This document shows, one piece after another, positions 35,270 to 43,816 of a stretch of 47,850 bases of DNA (positions are counted from its first letter, which is position 1; each line of letters starts with the position of its first letter). Position numbers and translations under genes: made by a program. The stretch covers positions 1 through 47,850 of the forward strand of contig CAITYL010000208.1 of assembly GCA_903896595.1 (NCBI GenBank), written 5' to 3'. The notes beneath the pieces were generated by a model, which saw only the letters and a program-made list of their open reading frames with translations, did no database searches and was not told the origin of the DNA. The DNA comes from an uncultured Lentisphaerota bacterium (GTDB lineage Bacteria; Verrucomicrobiota; Lentisphaeria; Oligosphaerales; CAITYL01).

Positions 35270-36283
35270 TCACGGAACCGGAACCACGCTTTTTCGTACC
35301 AATAGACGGGTTGGCACGACCATTTTTTTCGCGGCGCCCGCCCGGCCTTCGATCTGGGCGCACACCGTGTCCACAGCCAGGCGGATGACCCGCTCATTGT
35401 CGAAATCAACCGAGGAGAGCGGAGGGACCATGAACCCGCCCGCCGCGGTGCCGTCATAGCCGATGACCGAAACGTCTTCCGGGATGCGGAGCCCCTTGTC
35501 CCACAGGCCGCTGGCAAAGACGTGGGCCAGGTGATCCGACGACACGAACACCGCCGTCGGCCGCTCCGGAAGGTCGGCGAATTGGTGCGCGGCGGCGCGG
35601 ACCCGTTGGGGGATTTGCGCCCAGGCCCCCAGCGGAATCGTGACGTGATGGCGGCTCAGGGACAAGCCGTGACGTTTGGCGGCACGTGCCAGCGGGAGTT
35701 CCTTGTCCGGTTCCGCAAACCCGAAATACGCCAGGCGGCGATGCCCGTTCTCCTTAAAATGCGCGACCGCTTCGTCCAATCCGATCTGGTTGTCGGACAC
35801 GATGGACGGCAAGCCATTAAACGCTTGCTCGATGGAGACAAAGGGGAATTTTCCCCCCGTGATCTGCGTATGCTGGGCGGTGCCCTTGCGGATGTCCGCG
35901 CCAAAATAGATGACTCCGTCGACGCCGCGGGCCAGCAGGCTGTCAAAGGCTTCCAGATTGTTTTGGGTCGCATCCCATTTGATCACCGCCAGCACCAGAT
36001 GGAAGCCGCGCTTCTCCACCTCGCGCATGGCCAGGTCGGCCAGCTCGTTAAAGTGGGGATTGCAGATGTCGCCGCACATGAAGCCGATGGAGCGCGTTTT
36101 GCCGCGCACCAAAGCCTGGCCGGCGAACGACGGGCGGTAATGCAGCTCCTTGGCCAGGGCCTGGATTTTGGCCTGGGTCGTCTTGGCGATCCGGGCCTGG
36201 GCGCCTTTGCCGCTGAGCACCCGTGACACGGTGGCTTGGCTGACGCCCGCTTGCTTGGCGATGTCGGTGGCGGTGGTGACCAT
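35270..36283 (-). CDS. LacI-family transcriptional regulator (locus A)
   Basis: A 337-residue LacI repressor, paralogous to the locus B regulator. ATG 36283 with upstream GAGG begins MVTTATDIAKQAGVSQ. The recognition region is SQATVSRVLSG, which differs from the paralogue mainly at the Gly/Ala and Ser/Arg positions. The effector domain is strongly conserved (NPHFNELADLAM, DGTAAGG). A perfect 16-bp palindrome lies 20 bp upstream of the start. It is the first gene of locus A, whose order LacI, PEP-CTERM, then enzymes and pseudopilin mirrors locus B. Confidence 0.94.
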   Translation of the reverse strand: MVTTATDIAKQAGVSQATVSRVLSGKGAQARIAKTTQAKIQALAKELHYRPSFAGQALVRGKTRSIGFMCGDICNPHFNELADLAMREVEKRGFHLVLAVIKWDATQNNLEAFDSLLARGVDGVIYFGADIRKGTAQHTQITGGKFPFVSIEQAFNGLPSIVSDNQIGLDEAVAHFKENGHRRLAYFGFAEPDKELPLARAAKRHGLSLSRHHVTIPLGAWAQIPQRVRAAAHQFADLPERPTAVFVSSDHLAHVFASGLWDKGLRIPEDVSVIGYDGTAAGGFMVPPLSSVDFDNERVIRLAVDTVCAQIEGRAGAAKKMVVPTRLLVRKSVVPVP

Positions 36284-36303
36284 GCAGTCCTCGGGAGTGA
36301 TTA

Positions 36304-36319
36304 GCGTATACGTATACGC
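36304..36319 (-). promoter_or_regulatory. LacI operator palindrome (locus A)
   Basis: A perfect 16-bp palindrome, GCGTATACGTATACGC, lies downstream of the predicted -10. Relative to the locus B site it keeps the core but carries GT instead of AA at half-site positions 3-4, mirrored on the other side. Confidence 0.8.
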
Positions 36320-36325
36320 AAACAC

Positions 36326-36353
36326 AAGATAACTAGCTCCTGGCAAAAAGCAA
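36326..36353 (-). promoter_or_regulatory. Predicted promoter of locus A lacI
   Basis: Minus-strand TTGCTT (36348-36353) and TATCTT (36326-36331) are 16 bp apart, identical to the locus B promoter. The -35 starts 10 bp from the stop of the upstream GH95-like gene. Confidence 0.65.
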
Positions 36354-36362
36354 ATGCCCCCA

Positions 36363-38990
36363 TCAAAACCGTCGGGGCAGGCCCAGGGTTGCGTAGTGGG
36401 AGGCGTGGGTCTTGGGCTCGGTGTTGGGTTGTGGACGGACGGGAACGGTCTGCCAGTCCCGCATCACCGCCGCGTCCGGCGCCAGCAGGTAGTGCCGGCC
36501 GGCCACGGTGGGAATTTCGACTTGCTTCTTTTTGCATTCCAGCAGCTTGCAGCCGTTTTCATAGACCACCGCCCGGCGCCAGGGATTGGCCACCCGGCAT
36601 GGCTTGCCCAGCTTGCTGGTGATCGCCACCCAGGCCGGCCGCCCCGCCGCGACCTCGGCCGAGACGATAAAACCATCCTGGGCATGCAGGGTGAAGCGCG
36701 CTGTCTGCGCCGTCACCGCCGCGGGCGCCACCCGGATGACGCCGTCATGTCCCTGCAACAGCACTTCGTTCATGGTCGTGGCCAGCACCGACATCGCTTC
36801 CATGCCCATGTGCCGGAACGGCCACAGGCCAAAGTTGAATTTCTGTTTTTCCCGTACTTCCGGCGGCAGCGACGCATCCATGACGTTTTGGTGCCGGAGG
36901 GGGATTGACGACTCGGCCTTCATGGTCGCCATCGGCCCGTAATGGCCCCACCCATTGCAGTAGAATTGCCAAAACATGGGCCAGATATCCAGGATGCGCC
37001 GCGCCTCTTTGGCCAACCCCAAACGCGCCAGCGCGATCCCGTGCGGCGCCCAGCCCATGCCTGGACCGGCGAATGCCTTCACCGAATTGGCCGCCGCCTG
37101 GTACAGGGCGGTGCCCGCCTGTTCCACCCCCACCAGGCCGGACGGGAACACCGCGGCCTCCTCCACCCAGGGAAAAATGCCGTCGTTGCAGCGAATGTCA
37201 TCCACGGGCTTGTCCGGCATGGCCGGCTTGCCCTCCTGCCGGTGCAGAGCTTCAACGCCATCGACATCAAAAGCGCCCGGTGTCGCACCGGGCAGGAACG
37301 AGGTCAAAATGGTTTTTTCCTTGATCCCGTAGCCCGCCGCCAACAGCGTGTCCGAGAAGGCGCGGTCGCCCTTGAACAAGCCACGGGCGAAATGCCCGTC
37401 CTGAATGAACGCCGCCGGGTCCCGGAGGGTCAACAATGGGGCGAGGTGGCGAACGATTTCCGCCCATTTCCCGGCCTGCGGGTGCGTCATGCCCGCCTCC
37501 GTCAAGGCTACCAGCGCCGTCGGGAAGAGCACCTGGGCATAGACCAATTCCGCCACGCCGTCGCGCAACTGAATCCAGCCTTCGTAGCCGGTTCCCTCCC
37601 GTGCATGGTATTTTCCGTCTTTGCCCTTCTCAAACAGCGACGCAAAGAAGGTTGCCGCATCCACCAGGTACGGCACGGCCTGGCGCTTCAAAAACTCGCG
37701 GTCACCGGTGAACTTATACTGCCGCCAGAATTCCATCGCCACCTGCGCTACTGGCGTGTGGTTGGCGAATTCGCTGGCCGAGTTGTAGCCGCGCCGTTCG
37801 CTCACATCCGAGACCAGGGCGCCCTCCGTCCCGAATGCGGCCTTCGCATCTTCCCGCCCGTATGGCAGGGCATTGAACCGGTAGTTCAGATATGATTCAA
37901 TCAGGTCGTGATGCCCCGCCGCGTTGAGCGGCCAATAAACTTGCTGTTGATTCCAGTGAAAATAAAAATTCCAGTTCTGCACGTCCCGGTTCCACGTCCA
38001 CAACCCGTTGATGAAGCGGCCGGGATAGTTCCCCCGCTGCGAGCACGCCGCATAAAACATCGTCACATGCCACAGAGCATCGAGATAGTCGTCCCCGAAC
38101 TCCATCAGCGACCGGGTCCAGAACGCCTTCCAGGCGCGCCGGTGTCTGGCGAGCAGCGCCGCGGCGCCTTTCTTTTGGGCGGCGGCCAATTCCTTCTTCA
38201 GGACGCCGGCTGGGTTCTTGGGCAACGGCGAGGTGATCCCCGCCAGAAAAGAAAAATGCTTTTCTTTGCCCCCGGTCACCGTCAGCTTGGCCGCATGCGA
38301 ATGTTCGACGGCGGCCGCCACCCGCAGCTCCTTGCCCGCCACAATCCGGCACCCCGCCGCAAAGGTTCCGCTGGTCAGGGCATGGGTGACGTAGGCCCCG
38401 TCCCGGTCCGTCTCCGCCGCCGTTCCCGGCAACCCCAGCGCCGGGTCGCGATTGACCGACGCATACCAGTGGGAGAAGGTCCGCGAACCGAACCGCTCCA
38501 CCCGAAGTTCCAGCGGCACCGGTTCGGTAAAGTCGCATTCCACCTCACCGGAGAACACTCCGCTGGCATGATCCACAAACCCCCGTACCGCCACCGAACC
38601 GAACGGCCCGGACGCCGTCAGGCTGATGGAGGCATCCGCCAGGCTCAGCCGGGCGGTGAACTCTTTGAGATAGAACAGATCAAAGACCGGCAGCTTGAAG
38701 TCCAGAATGATCCGGCAGCCGTGTCGGAGGGTCGTGCTATGCTCCTCCTCGTCGGCCTGCCAGTTATGAAAGCGGCCGAACGCCGCGTCATCCCACAGGT
38801 CCGACTTGTTGACCACGAAGATAAGTTTTGAGCCCTCGCACCAGCCGAGCACGCCAACCTCGCCGTTGCCGATCGGCAGCCCCTGCATCGGGTCGGTGGG
38901 CGGGGTGAGGTAGACCAGGTCATGCCGGGCCACGCGCCCCGGCCAGTTGATTCGCCACTCGCCTGTTTTGACATCAAACGCGGTTTGCAT
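36363..38990 (-). CDS. Divergent GH95-like glycosidase, cytoplasmic
   Basis: An 875-residue protein with no signal peptide. It shows the GH95 N-terminal signature LPIGNGEVGVLGW, a central six-hairpin domain (INGLWTWNRD, then HWNQQQVYWPL) and the late GH95-type phrase EVLLQGHDGVIRVAPA. It lacks the SPEN sequence seen in its neighbour at 39145, so its catalytic machinery or specificity may differ. GH95 enzymes cleave terminal alpha-L-fucose or alpha-L-galactose. GGAG precedes ATG 38990. It follows the classic GH95 gene on the same strand with a 154-bp gap containing a two-hairpin element. Confidence 0.75.
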   Translation of the reverse strand: MQTAFDVKTGEWRINWPGRVARHDLVYLTPPTDPMQGLPIGNGEVGVLGWCEGSKLIFVVNKSDLWDDAAFGRFHNWQADEEEHSTTLRHGCRIILDFKLPVFDLFYLKEFTARLSLADASISLTASGPFGSVAVRGFVDHASGVFSGEVECDFTEPVPLELRVERFGSRTFSHWYASVNRDPALGLPGTAAETDRDGAYVTHALTSGTFAAGCRIVAGKELRVAAAVEHSHAAKLTVTGGKEKHFSFLAGITSPLPKNPAGVLKKELAAAQKKGAAALLARHRRAWKAFWTRSLMEFGDDYLDALWHVTMFYAACSQRGNYPGRFINGLWTWNRDVQNWNFYFHWNQQQVYWPLNAAGHHDLIESYLNYRFNALPYGREDAKAAFGTEGALVSDVSERRGYNSASEFANHTPVAQVAMEFWRQYKFTGDREFLKRQAVPYLVDAATFFASLFEKGKDGKYHAREGTGYEGWIQLRDGVAELVYAQVLFPTALVALTEAGMTHPQAGKWAEIVRHLAPLLTLRDPAAFIQDGHFARGLFKGDRAFSDTLLAAGYGIKEKTILTSFLPGATPGAFDVDGVEALHRQEGKPAMPDKPVDDIRCNDGIFPWVEEAAVFPSGLVGVEQAGTALYQAAANSVKAFAGPGMGWAPHGIALARLGLAKEARRILDIWPMFWQFYCNGWGHYGPMATMKAESSIPLRHQNVMDASLPPEVREKQKFNFGLWPFRHMGMEAMSVLATTMNEVLLQGHDGVIRVAPAAVTAQTARFTLHAQDGFIVSAEVAAGRPAWVAITSKLGKPCRVANPWRRAVVYENGCKLLECKKKQVEIPTVAGRHYLLAPDAAVMRDWQTVPVRPQPNTEPKTHASHYATLGLPRRF

Positions 38991-39067
38991 GGAGGGCTCC
39001 AGCTTCGTGTGGCACTTCTATAGGGTGCAAATCAGGGTGGGATTGCATGATGTCTTGGTTCGTTGTA

Positions 39068-39121
39068 CCGACTTTAGTCGGGGCTGTTGGTCCCCGTCGC
39101 AGCTCCACCGGCTGAAGCCGG
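39068..39121. repeat. Two-hairpin intergenic element, copy 2
   Basis: CCGAC-TTTA-GTCGG (39068-39081) is followed by CCGGC-TGAA-GCCGG (39108-39121). It shares flanks TCTTGGTT and GGAAC with copy 1 at 21085-21133. It lies 78-131 nt upstream of the GH95-like start. Confidence 0.7.
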
Positions 39122-39144
39122 AACAACAAACTAAATTCACCATT

Positions 39145-41604
39145 TCAGGAAACGCGCAAGACATACTCGCCGTCGGTCGTGGTGGTGAAGCTGACGGTGC
39201 CGTCCTGCGCCGTCATGGGCACCGGCTGGCCTTGGCGGGTCACGACCATCCGATTTCCCGCGGCCCCGCCGGCTTTGATCCGGCAAGGCAAGCCCCGCAG
39301 TGACACGATCCTGGCCTCGGCCAGCCGCCCGCCCGCCCAGCGCAGGTCCACCTCGAAACCGCCGCGGGCGCGGAGCCCTTTTATCGAGCCATCGGCCCAC
39401 GCCGCCGGCAGGGCGGGCAGCAGACGGAGCAGGCCGCCGCGGTCCTGCAACAACAGGTCGGTGACCGCCGCCATGGCGCCGAAACAGGCCTCGACCTGGA
39501 AGACCCGGCGGTCGCCGAACCAGCGCAACCCGCTCTCCGGCCGCCAGTCGCACAGGCACAGCAGCAGGTTGCCCATGGCATGGTTGGCCACCAGGTCCCG
39601 AAGCTTGTCCAACGCCTCGGCCGGGCGGTACAACCGGGCATAGATCTGGGCATCGGAAACCACATCCAGCGTGCAACTGCCTTTGCCGCCGAAGCTGTGG
39701 CGCAACGCCAGTGCGTTCAGTGCGGCCGCTGCGTACTCCGGCGTTGTCTCCCAATTGATGCGCTGACCCGGACAGACCCCCACCAGGTGCGAGCGGTGCC
39801 GGTGCCCCGGATCGTCCGTGACATAATCTTGTTCCAGCCATTCCAGTAGCCGCCCCTCCGCATTGATCGTCGGCAGCGGCAGTTTTCGAAGGATTTCCGT
39901 CCACCGCGGGACGCAATCCCCGTCAACACCCAGGCAGCCGCTGGCCGTGATCAGGTTGCCGAACAGGTCATGCAGCAATTCAATGTCAAACGTCGACATC
40001 ACCGACAACACCGATTGGACCGGATATCCCTTGGGAGTATTTTCCGGTGACCCGCTCGGCGCCGTCACCAGCCGCCCCTTGGCGTCCTCCCTGAGTAGTC
40101 CCTCGTAAAACCGGCCGATCTCACGGATGACCGGATAAATTTTGGCCCGCAGCAGCGCCTCGTCCCCGGTGTATTCCCACACCTGCCACAGGCTTTGCGC
40201 CAGCCAAGCGTTGGTACCGGTGGCGAGGAGGAAAAGGTCATCGAGATTGCCCAGGTTTTCCACATCATTGACGCCGCCATAGCAGGCGCCGGCCAGGCCA
40301 TACAGGTCGGTTGCCGCATGCCGCGCCTGGGGCAACAGGCTGAACGCCCAGTCGGCCAGTGGCCCGCCCAGCTCGCCGAGATTGACCAGTCCCAACCCCC
40401 AGTAACACATCTGCACGTTCAGGTCGAGATGATAATCGCAGTCCCAAGCCGGCCGCGGGTCCTCGTTCCACAATCCCTGCAGGTTGATCGGCGCCTTGGG
40501 CGGCGCGCCAGAAGGGGCTGGCCGGCCGGCCGCAATGCCCAGATAACGGCCGAGATTGAAGACCCGTTCAAAAACCTCGGGACCCGCCACGCCGGTCCGC
40601 CGCACCCGTTCCACCAATTCCGGGGTCGGCACCGGTTCCGCCGGGGCCGGCGCGAGCCGCAAGTGGACCCGGCTGTAAACGCGCCGATGGTCGTCCACAT
40701 GCTCGCGTTTGAGACGTTGATAATCGTCACCCGCAGCATCAAGCCGCGCCAGGCAGTGCCCCACCAGGTCGCCGGCCGCCTCGCGGTCGGTCGTCATCGC
40801 CACCAGCAACGTCACCGCGTCCGCCCCCTCGACCCCGAGTGAAATCCCGCACGGTTGTGGGGGATGGACAAATTCCCGGAAGCCAAAGGCAAACTTCTCA
40901 TGCTTGGGCGCCACCGGGCCCGGGGGTTGCACGTAAGGCGTCTGCCCGGGGATAAAACGGCCGCCGGATTTCAGCACCCGGACCACGGCGGCAAACGCCA
41001 CGCCTTCCGTGAACCGTCCTTCCATAATCAACTGGCCGGCCTCGGCCCGGCCGGTTACCGCGCATTCGCTGTCCGGCAGCCGGTACAGACTGTAAGCGCC
41101 GGCAATGCTCCCGGCGCGGTCGGCCTCCAGGCGCACGGCCATCACCCCCGCCGGCCACGAGGCGACATACTCGCGCCGGAACGCCACGCCGCCGGCCGCG
41201 TACGACACCTCCACCACCCCCGTCGCCAGATCCAGCCGCCGCCGATAATTCGTGATGGCAACGTTTTCGGCATGGGCCGGATATAGGCCAAGGTCGCCCA
41301 CCGGCACGAACGGATTGACATAAATGCCCTGTCCCTGCCCAATCACCTTGTCCTTCATCAGGGCAATGGCCTCGTCGAACCGGCCCGCCAGGCACAACTG
41401 CTGATAGGCTGGAAACACCCCGCCCAGATGACGGTCCTGATACGTCCAATACCGCCGCCACAACCGGTCGTGGTTCAGCCCGACTCGCTCCGCCAGTGGC
41501 TGCCCCAGCACCATGCCGCCCAGCCGGCCATTCCCGATCGGATAGCCTTCCGCCCAAATCGCCGCCGGCTGCGCCGACCAAATTTCATCACCGGGATATG
41601 TCAT
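39145..41604 (-). CDS. GH95-family alpha-L-fucosidase/alpha-L-galactosidase
   Basis: An 819-residue cytoplasmic enzyme with all main GH95 signatures. The N-terminal beta domain has YPIGNGRLGGMVLG (21-34) and LNHDRLWRR. The six-hairpin domain has INLQGLWNEDPRPAWDCDYH, then SGSPENTPKGYP (near 520) with the family's conserved Glu. HRHRSHLVGVCPG follows near 602, then LLRLLPALPAAWADGSI and a C-terminal beta domain. It removes terminal alpha-L-fucose or alpha-L-galactose by inversion. ATG 41604 is used. A CAACATGTTG palindrome lies about 20 bp upstream. It lies downstream of the GH42-like gene and may be co-transcribed with it. Confidence 0.92.
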   Translation of the reverse strand: MTYPGDEIWSAQPAAIWAEGYPIGNGRLGGMVLGQPLAERVGLNHDRLWRRYWTYQDRHLGGVFPAYQQLCLAGRFDEAIALMKDKVIGQGQGIYVNPFVPVGDLGLYPAHAENVAITNYRRRLDLATGVVEVSYAAGGVAFRREYVASWPAGVMAVRLEADRAGSIAGAYSLYRLPDSECAVTGRAEAGQLIMEGRFTEGVAFAAVVRVLKSGGRFIPGQTPYVQPPGPVAPKHEKFAFGFREFVHPPQPCGISLGVEGADAVTLLVAMTTDREAAGDLVGHCLARLDAAGDDYQRLKREHVDDHRRVYSRVHLRLAPAPAEPVPTPELVERVRRTGVAGPEVFERVFNLGRYLGIAAGRPAPSGAPPKAPINLQGLWNEDPRPAWDCDYHLDLNVQMCYWGLGLVNLGELGGPLADWAFSLLPQARHAATDLYGLAGACYGGVNDVENLGNLDDLFLLATGTNAWLAQSLWQVWEYTGDEALLRAKIYPVIREIGRFYEGLLREDAKGRLVTAPSGSPENTPKGYPVQSVLSVMSTFDIELLHDLFGNLITASGCLGVDGDCVPRWTEILRKLPLPTINAEGRLLEWLEQDYVTDDPGHRHRSHLVGVCPGQRINWETTPEYAAAALNALALRHSFGGKGSCTLDVVSDAQIYARLYRPAEALDKLRDLVANHAMGNLLLCLCDWRPESGLRWFGDRRVFQVEACFGAMAAVTDLLLQDRGGLLRLLPALPAAWADGSIKGLRARGGFEVDLRWAGGRLAEARIVSLRGLPCRIKAGGAAGNRMVVTRQGQPVPMTAQDGTVSFTTTTDGEYVLRVS

Positions 41605-41806
41605 TGAGCGTCACCTTGTTCGCCAACATGTTGATTCAGCACCACCACCAACCTACCAGAGCCCGAACTAAATCACCTTCACCACAGAGGACACAGAGAG
41701 CACAGAGAAACGAGGCTTTCCCATGACCGGGAGCCGCCCGTCCTCGGGCGGACGAACCCGTCATCGTCGAAGACGCGCATCATGGTGAAATATTATGCAT
41801 GTTTTG
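41605..41806. repeat. Intergenic repeats between GH42-like and GH95 genes
   Basis: This gap contains CAACATGTTG at 41623-41632, a single CACAGAG-type repeat arm (about 41684-41710) and a perfect 7-bp-stem hairpin CCGCCCG-TCCT-CGGGCGG at 41734-41751. No gene. Confidence 0.6.
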
Positions 41807-43816
41807 TTACGCGGTCACCACCAGATAAAGCTGCCAGGGGTCGAGGCGCGGCAGAACGAAGCGCTGGTACGCCCCGTCCTTGCCCGCGGCGGCGACCGTG
41901 GTTTCCCGGTCGGCCATATCGACCAGGCGCACGGTGGCAGCGTCCGTCAGGAGCATCAATTCAACCTGTTCCGCTGGATCGAGATAGCAATTGGCCAATG
42001 CCACCGCATGCCGGCCACCATCAAAAATCCGGTCCCACACGCTGATCCGGTGATAGGACTGAACGTAGGCCCCCAGCGTGTCCCGGGCCAGCCAGCGGAC
42101 TACCGCCTTCATTTGGGTCGCCTTGGCCTGGTTTTGCAACCGGGTCCACGGATAATAGCCGCCAACGCACACCCGGCCGCCCAATGCGTTCTCGAACACG
42201 CCCATGCCACAGGCGGCGACGGTCTGATAGCGATAATCCACCAGTTCGGCCAGCGCTTCGGCGCCCGGCCGGGGCCGTAGGCTATAGGCAGTCTTTTTCC
42301 AAAAGAGGAATGACTGACGGCAATCCCGGCACCGGCCGGCCTGGTCGCCATTCAACGCATGCGGCAGCAACCGTTCCAGGGTGTCGGCGTCGTGCCGGCC
42401 GGCAATCTCAAAGCCGGTGAGATCGCCATACCCCATCTCATTCAGCGCCTCCAGGGCGCGGGCGTCCAGGAAAACGCCCCGGCCCAGGCAGTCACGGATC
42501 ACGTTTTCGGGCAATGCCCTGACGCTATCGCTGCTCAGTGCAACCACTGGGGCGTGATCAGCCCGGTACGCCACCGGCAGGCCAAGGTGAAACAGCGCAT
42601 CCGCATGCCCGAGCGCCGGGGCTGGGGACGATGGCTCCCCCAACCACTCGCCCCGCCGCAGGTTCCGCGTGGCGAAGCTGTCCTTGCCCCAACCGGTGAA
42701 AATCCCGCTGGGCCCGGTCCGGCCAAAGGCGTCGGCCAAGCGGTCGAGGAACGGCCGGACCGCCGCCAGCCGGGCCACCAGTGGTTCATACTCCGCCAGC
42801 GGCTCGTCGTACATGCTCAGCACGTTATACGCCGCGCCCGTGCAGCCGGCGGCGATGTAGACGGCCGCCTCAAATGCCACGGCCTGCGTGCTCTTGGCCA
42901 GCCGTTCATAGGGAAAACATTCAATCTCCGACTGGATGGAGCGGACGGTGGCCGGAAGCACCGCGGCATCGCGCCCCATCTCGTGCGCCTTGTTGATGAA
43001 ATCGTCGGGCGTCTTCTCGTCGTAACAGCCGCCACCCGGCCGCCAGTACACCGCGGCGGCGTCCGGTCCGGTCAGCGTCGCCGCCCAGGTATCCAGGTCA
43101 AATCCTTCATAAAACCGCGACCCGTCCATGAACCCCAGCGGCAAGCGTGGCCGAACCGCATGGACCGTGCGCTCAATCAAGCCCAGCAGAGTCGTGACCG
43201 TGTTCCGGTTGTGCTGAAGCCAGGACCGGCGTACGGTGAGCTTGGCCGCCTCGCCCCCCGTGTCGAATGCCGCCTTGAGCGTGTCGCGGGTATAAGCCGT
43301 GCCGCATTCCTGGCGGAAGAGCTCCAGGCAATGGTCGCAGAAACAAATAAAGCCAATCGGCATGTGCCCGGCCAGACGCACATCATCGTCAATCCACAGG
43401 TAATCCGGTTCCGCCAAGGTCATGGCCTCGTACAGCGGCGTCACATACTCGTCCTGAAACCGCCGGTCATTGGGACAAAAACAACCACGGCTGACCTTGC
43501 CGCCCAGATCGGTTGCCCGGGTGTAATCGCCCGCGAGACTATTGGCCAAATTCTCCTCGTGGTGCCCGATGGTCGCCAAAATGTTGATCCCGGTGCGCCA
43601 CCCCCGCTTGCGGACGTCGCACATCCGCTCCTTGAGGATCTCCGCCCGGCGGCGCAGTTCCGCCAGTGGCAGCGGCGCATGCGTTTCCGAGGTGAAGAAC
43701 GTCACCTCATCAGTCACCCCCCGGTGCCGGCCTAAAAGGGTCAGCAACTCGGCAAACCGGACGTCGGACAGCCACTGCGACACCCCGATGCGAAACGACA
43801 TCACAGCGTTGGCCAT
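41807..43816 (-). CDS. GH42-like TIM-barrel protein, cytoplasmic
   Basis: A 669-residue protein. ATG 43816 (MANAVMSFRIGVSQWLSD) with AGAGGGG upstream is preferred to the longer frame starting at 43861. No signal peptide. The N-terminal half looks like a (beta/alpha)8 barrel with YLWIDDDVRL (about 140) and a CFCDHCLELF segment (about 160), a pattern common in GH42-like and uncharacterised PVC hydrolases, where cysteines may bind zinc. The middle (about 360-560) resembles the trimerisation-like domain of GH42 enzymes, and a small beta domain ends the protein. Activity unknown; beta-galactosidase-like is possible. Confidence 0.65.
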   Translation of the reverse strand: MANAVMSFRIGVSQWLSDVRFAELLTLLGRHRGVTDEVTFFTSETHAPLPLAELRRRAEILKERMCDVRKRGWRTGINILATIGHHEENLANSLAGDYTRATDLGGKVSRGCFCPNDRRFQDEYVTPLYEAMTLAEPDYLWIDDDVRLAGHMPIGFICFCDHCLELFRQECGTAYTRDTLKAAFDTGGEAAKLTVRRSWLQHNRNTVTTLLGLIERTVHAVRPRLPLGFMDGSRFYEGFDLDTWAATLTGPDAAAVYWRPGGGCYDEKTPDDFINKAHEMGRDAAVLPATVRSIQSEIECFPYERLAKSTQAVAFEAAVYIAAGCTGAAYNVLSMYDEPLAEYEPLVARLAAVRPFLDRLADAFGRTGPSGIFTGWGKDSFATRNLRRGEWLGEPSSPAPALGHADALFHLGLPVAYRADHAPVVALSSDSVRALPENVIRDCLGRGVFLDARALEALNEMGYGDLTGFEIAGRHDADTLERLLPHALNGDQAGRCRDCRQSFLFWKKTAYSLRPRPGAEALAELVDYRYQTVAACGMGVFENALGGRVCVGGYYPWTRLQNQAKATQMKAVVRWLARDTLGAYVQSYHRISVWDRIFDGGRHAVALANCYLDPAEQVELMLLTDAATVRLVDMADRETTVAAAGKDGAYQRFVLPRLDPWQLYLVVTA

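Noticed and set aside
42359-43735. A 458-residue plus-strand open frame
   Set aside because: Antisense shadow of the GH42-like gene; Arg/Gly/His-rich and without domain features.
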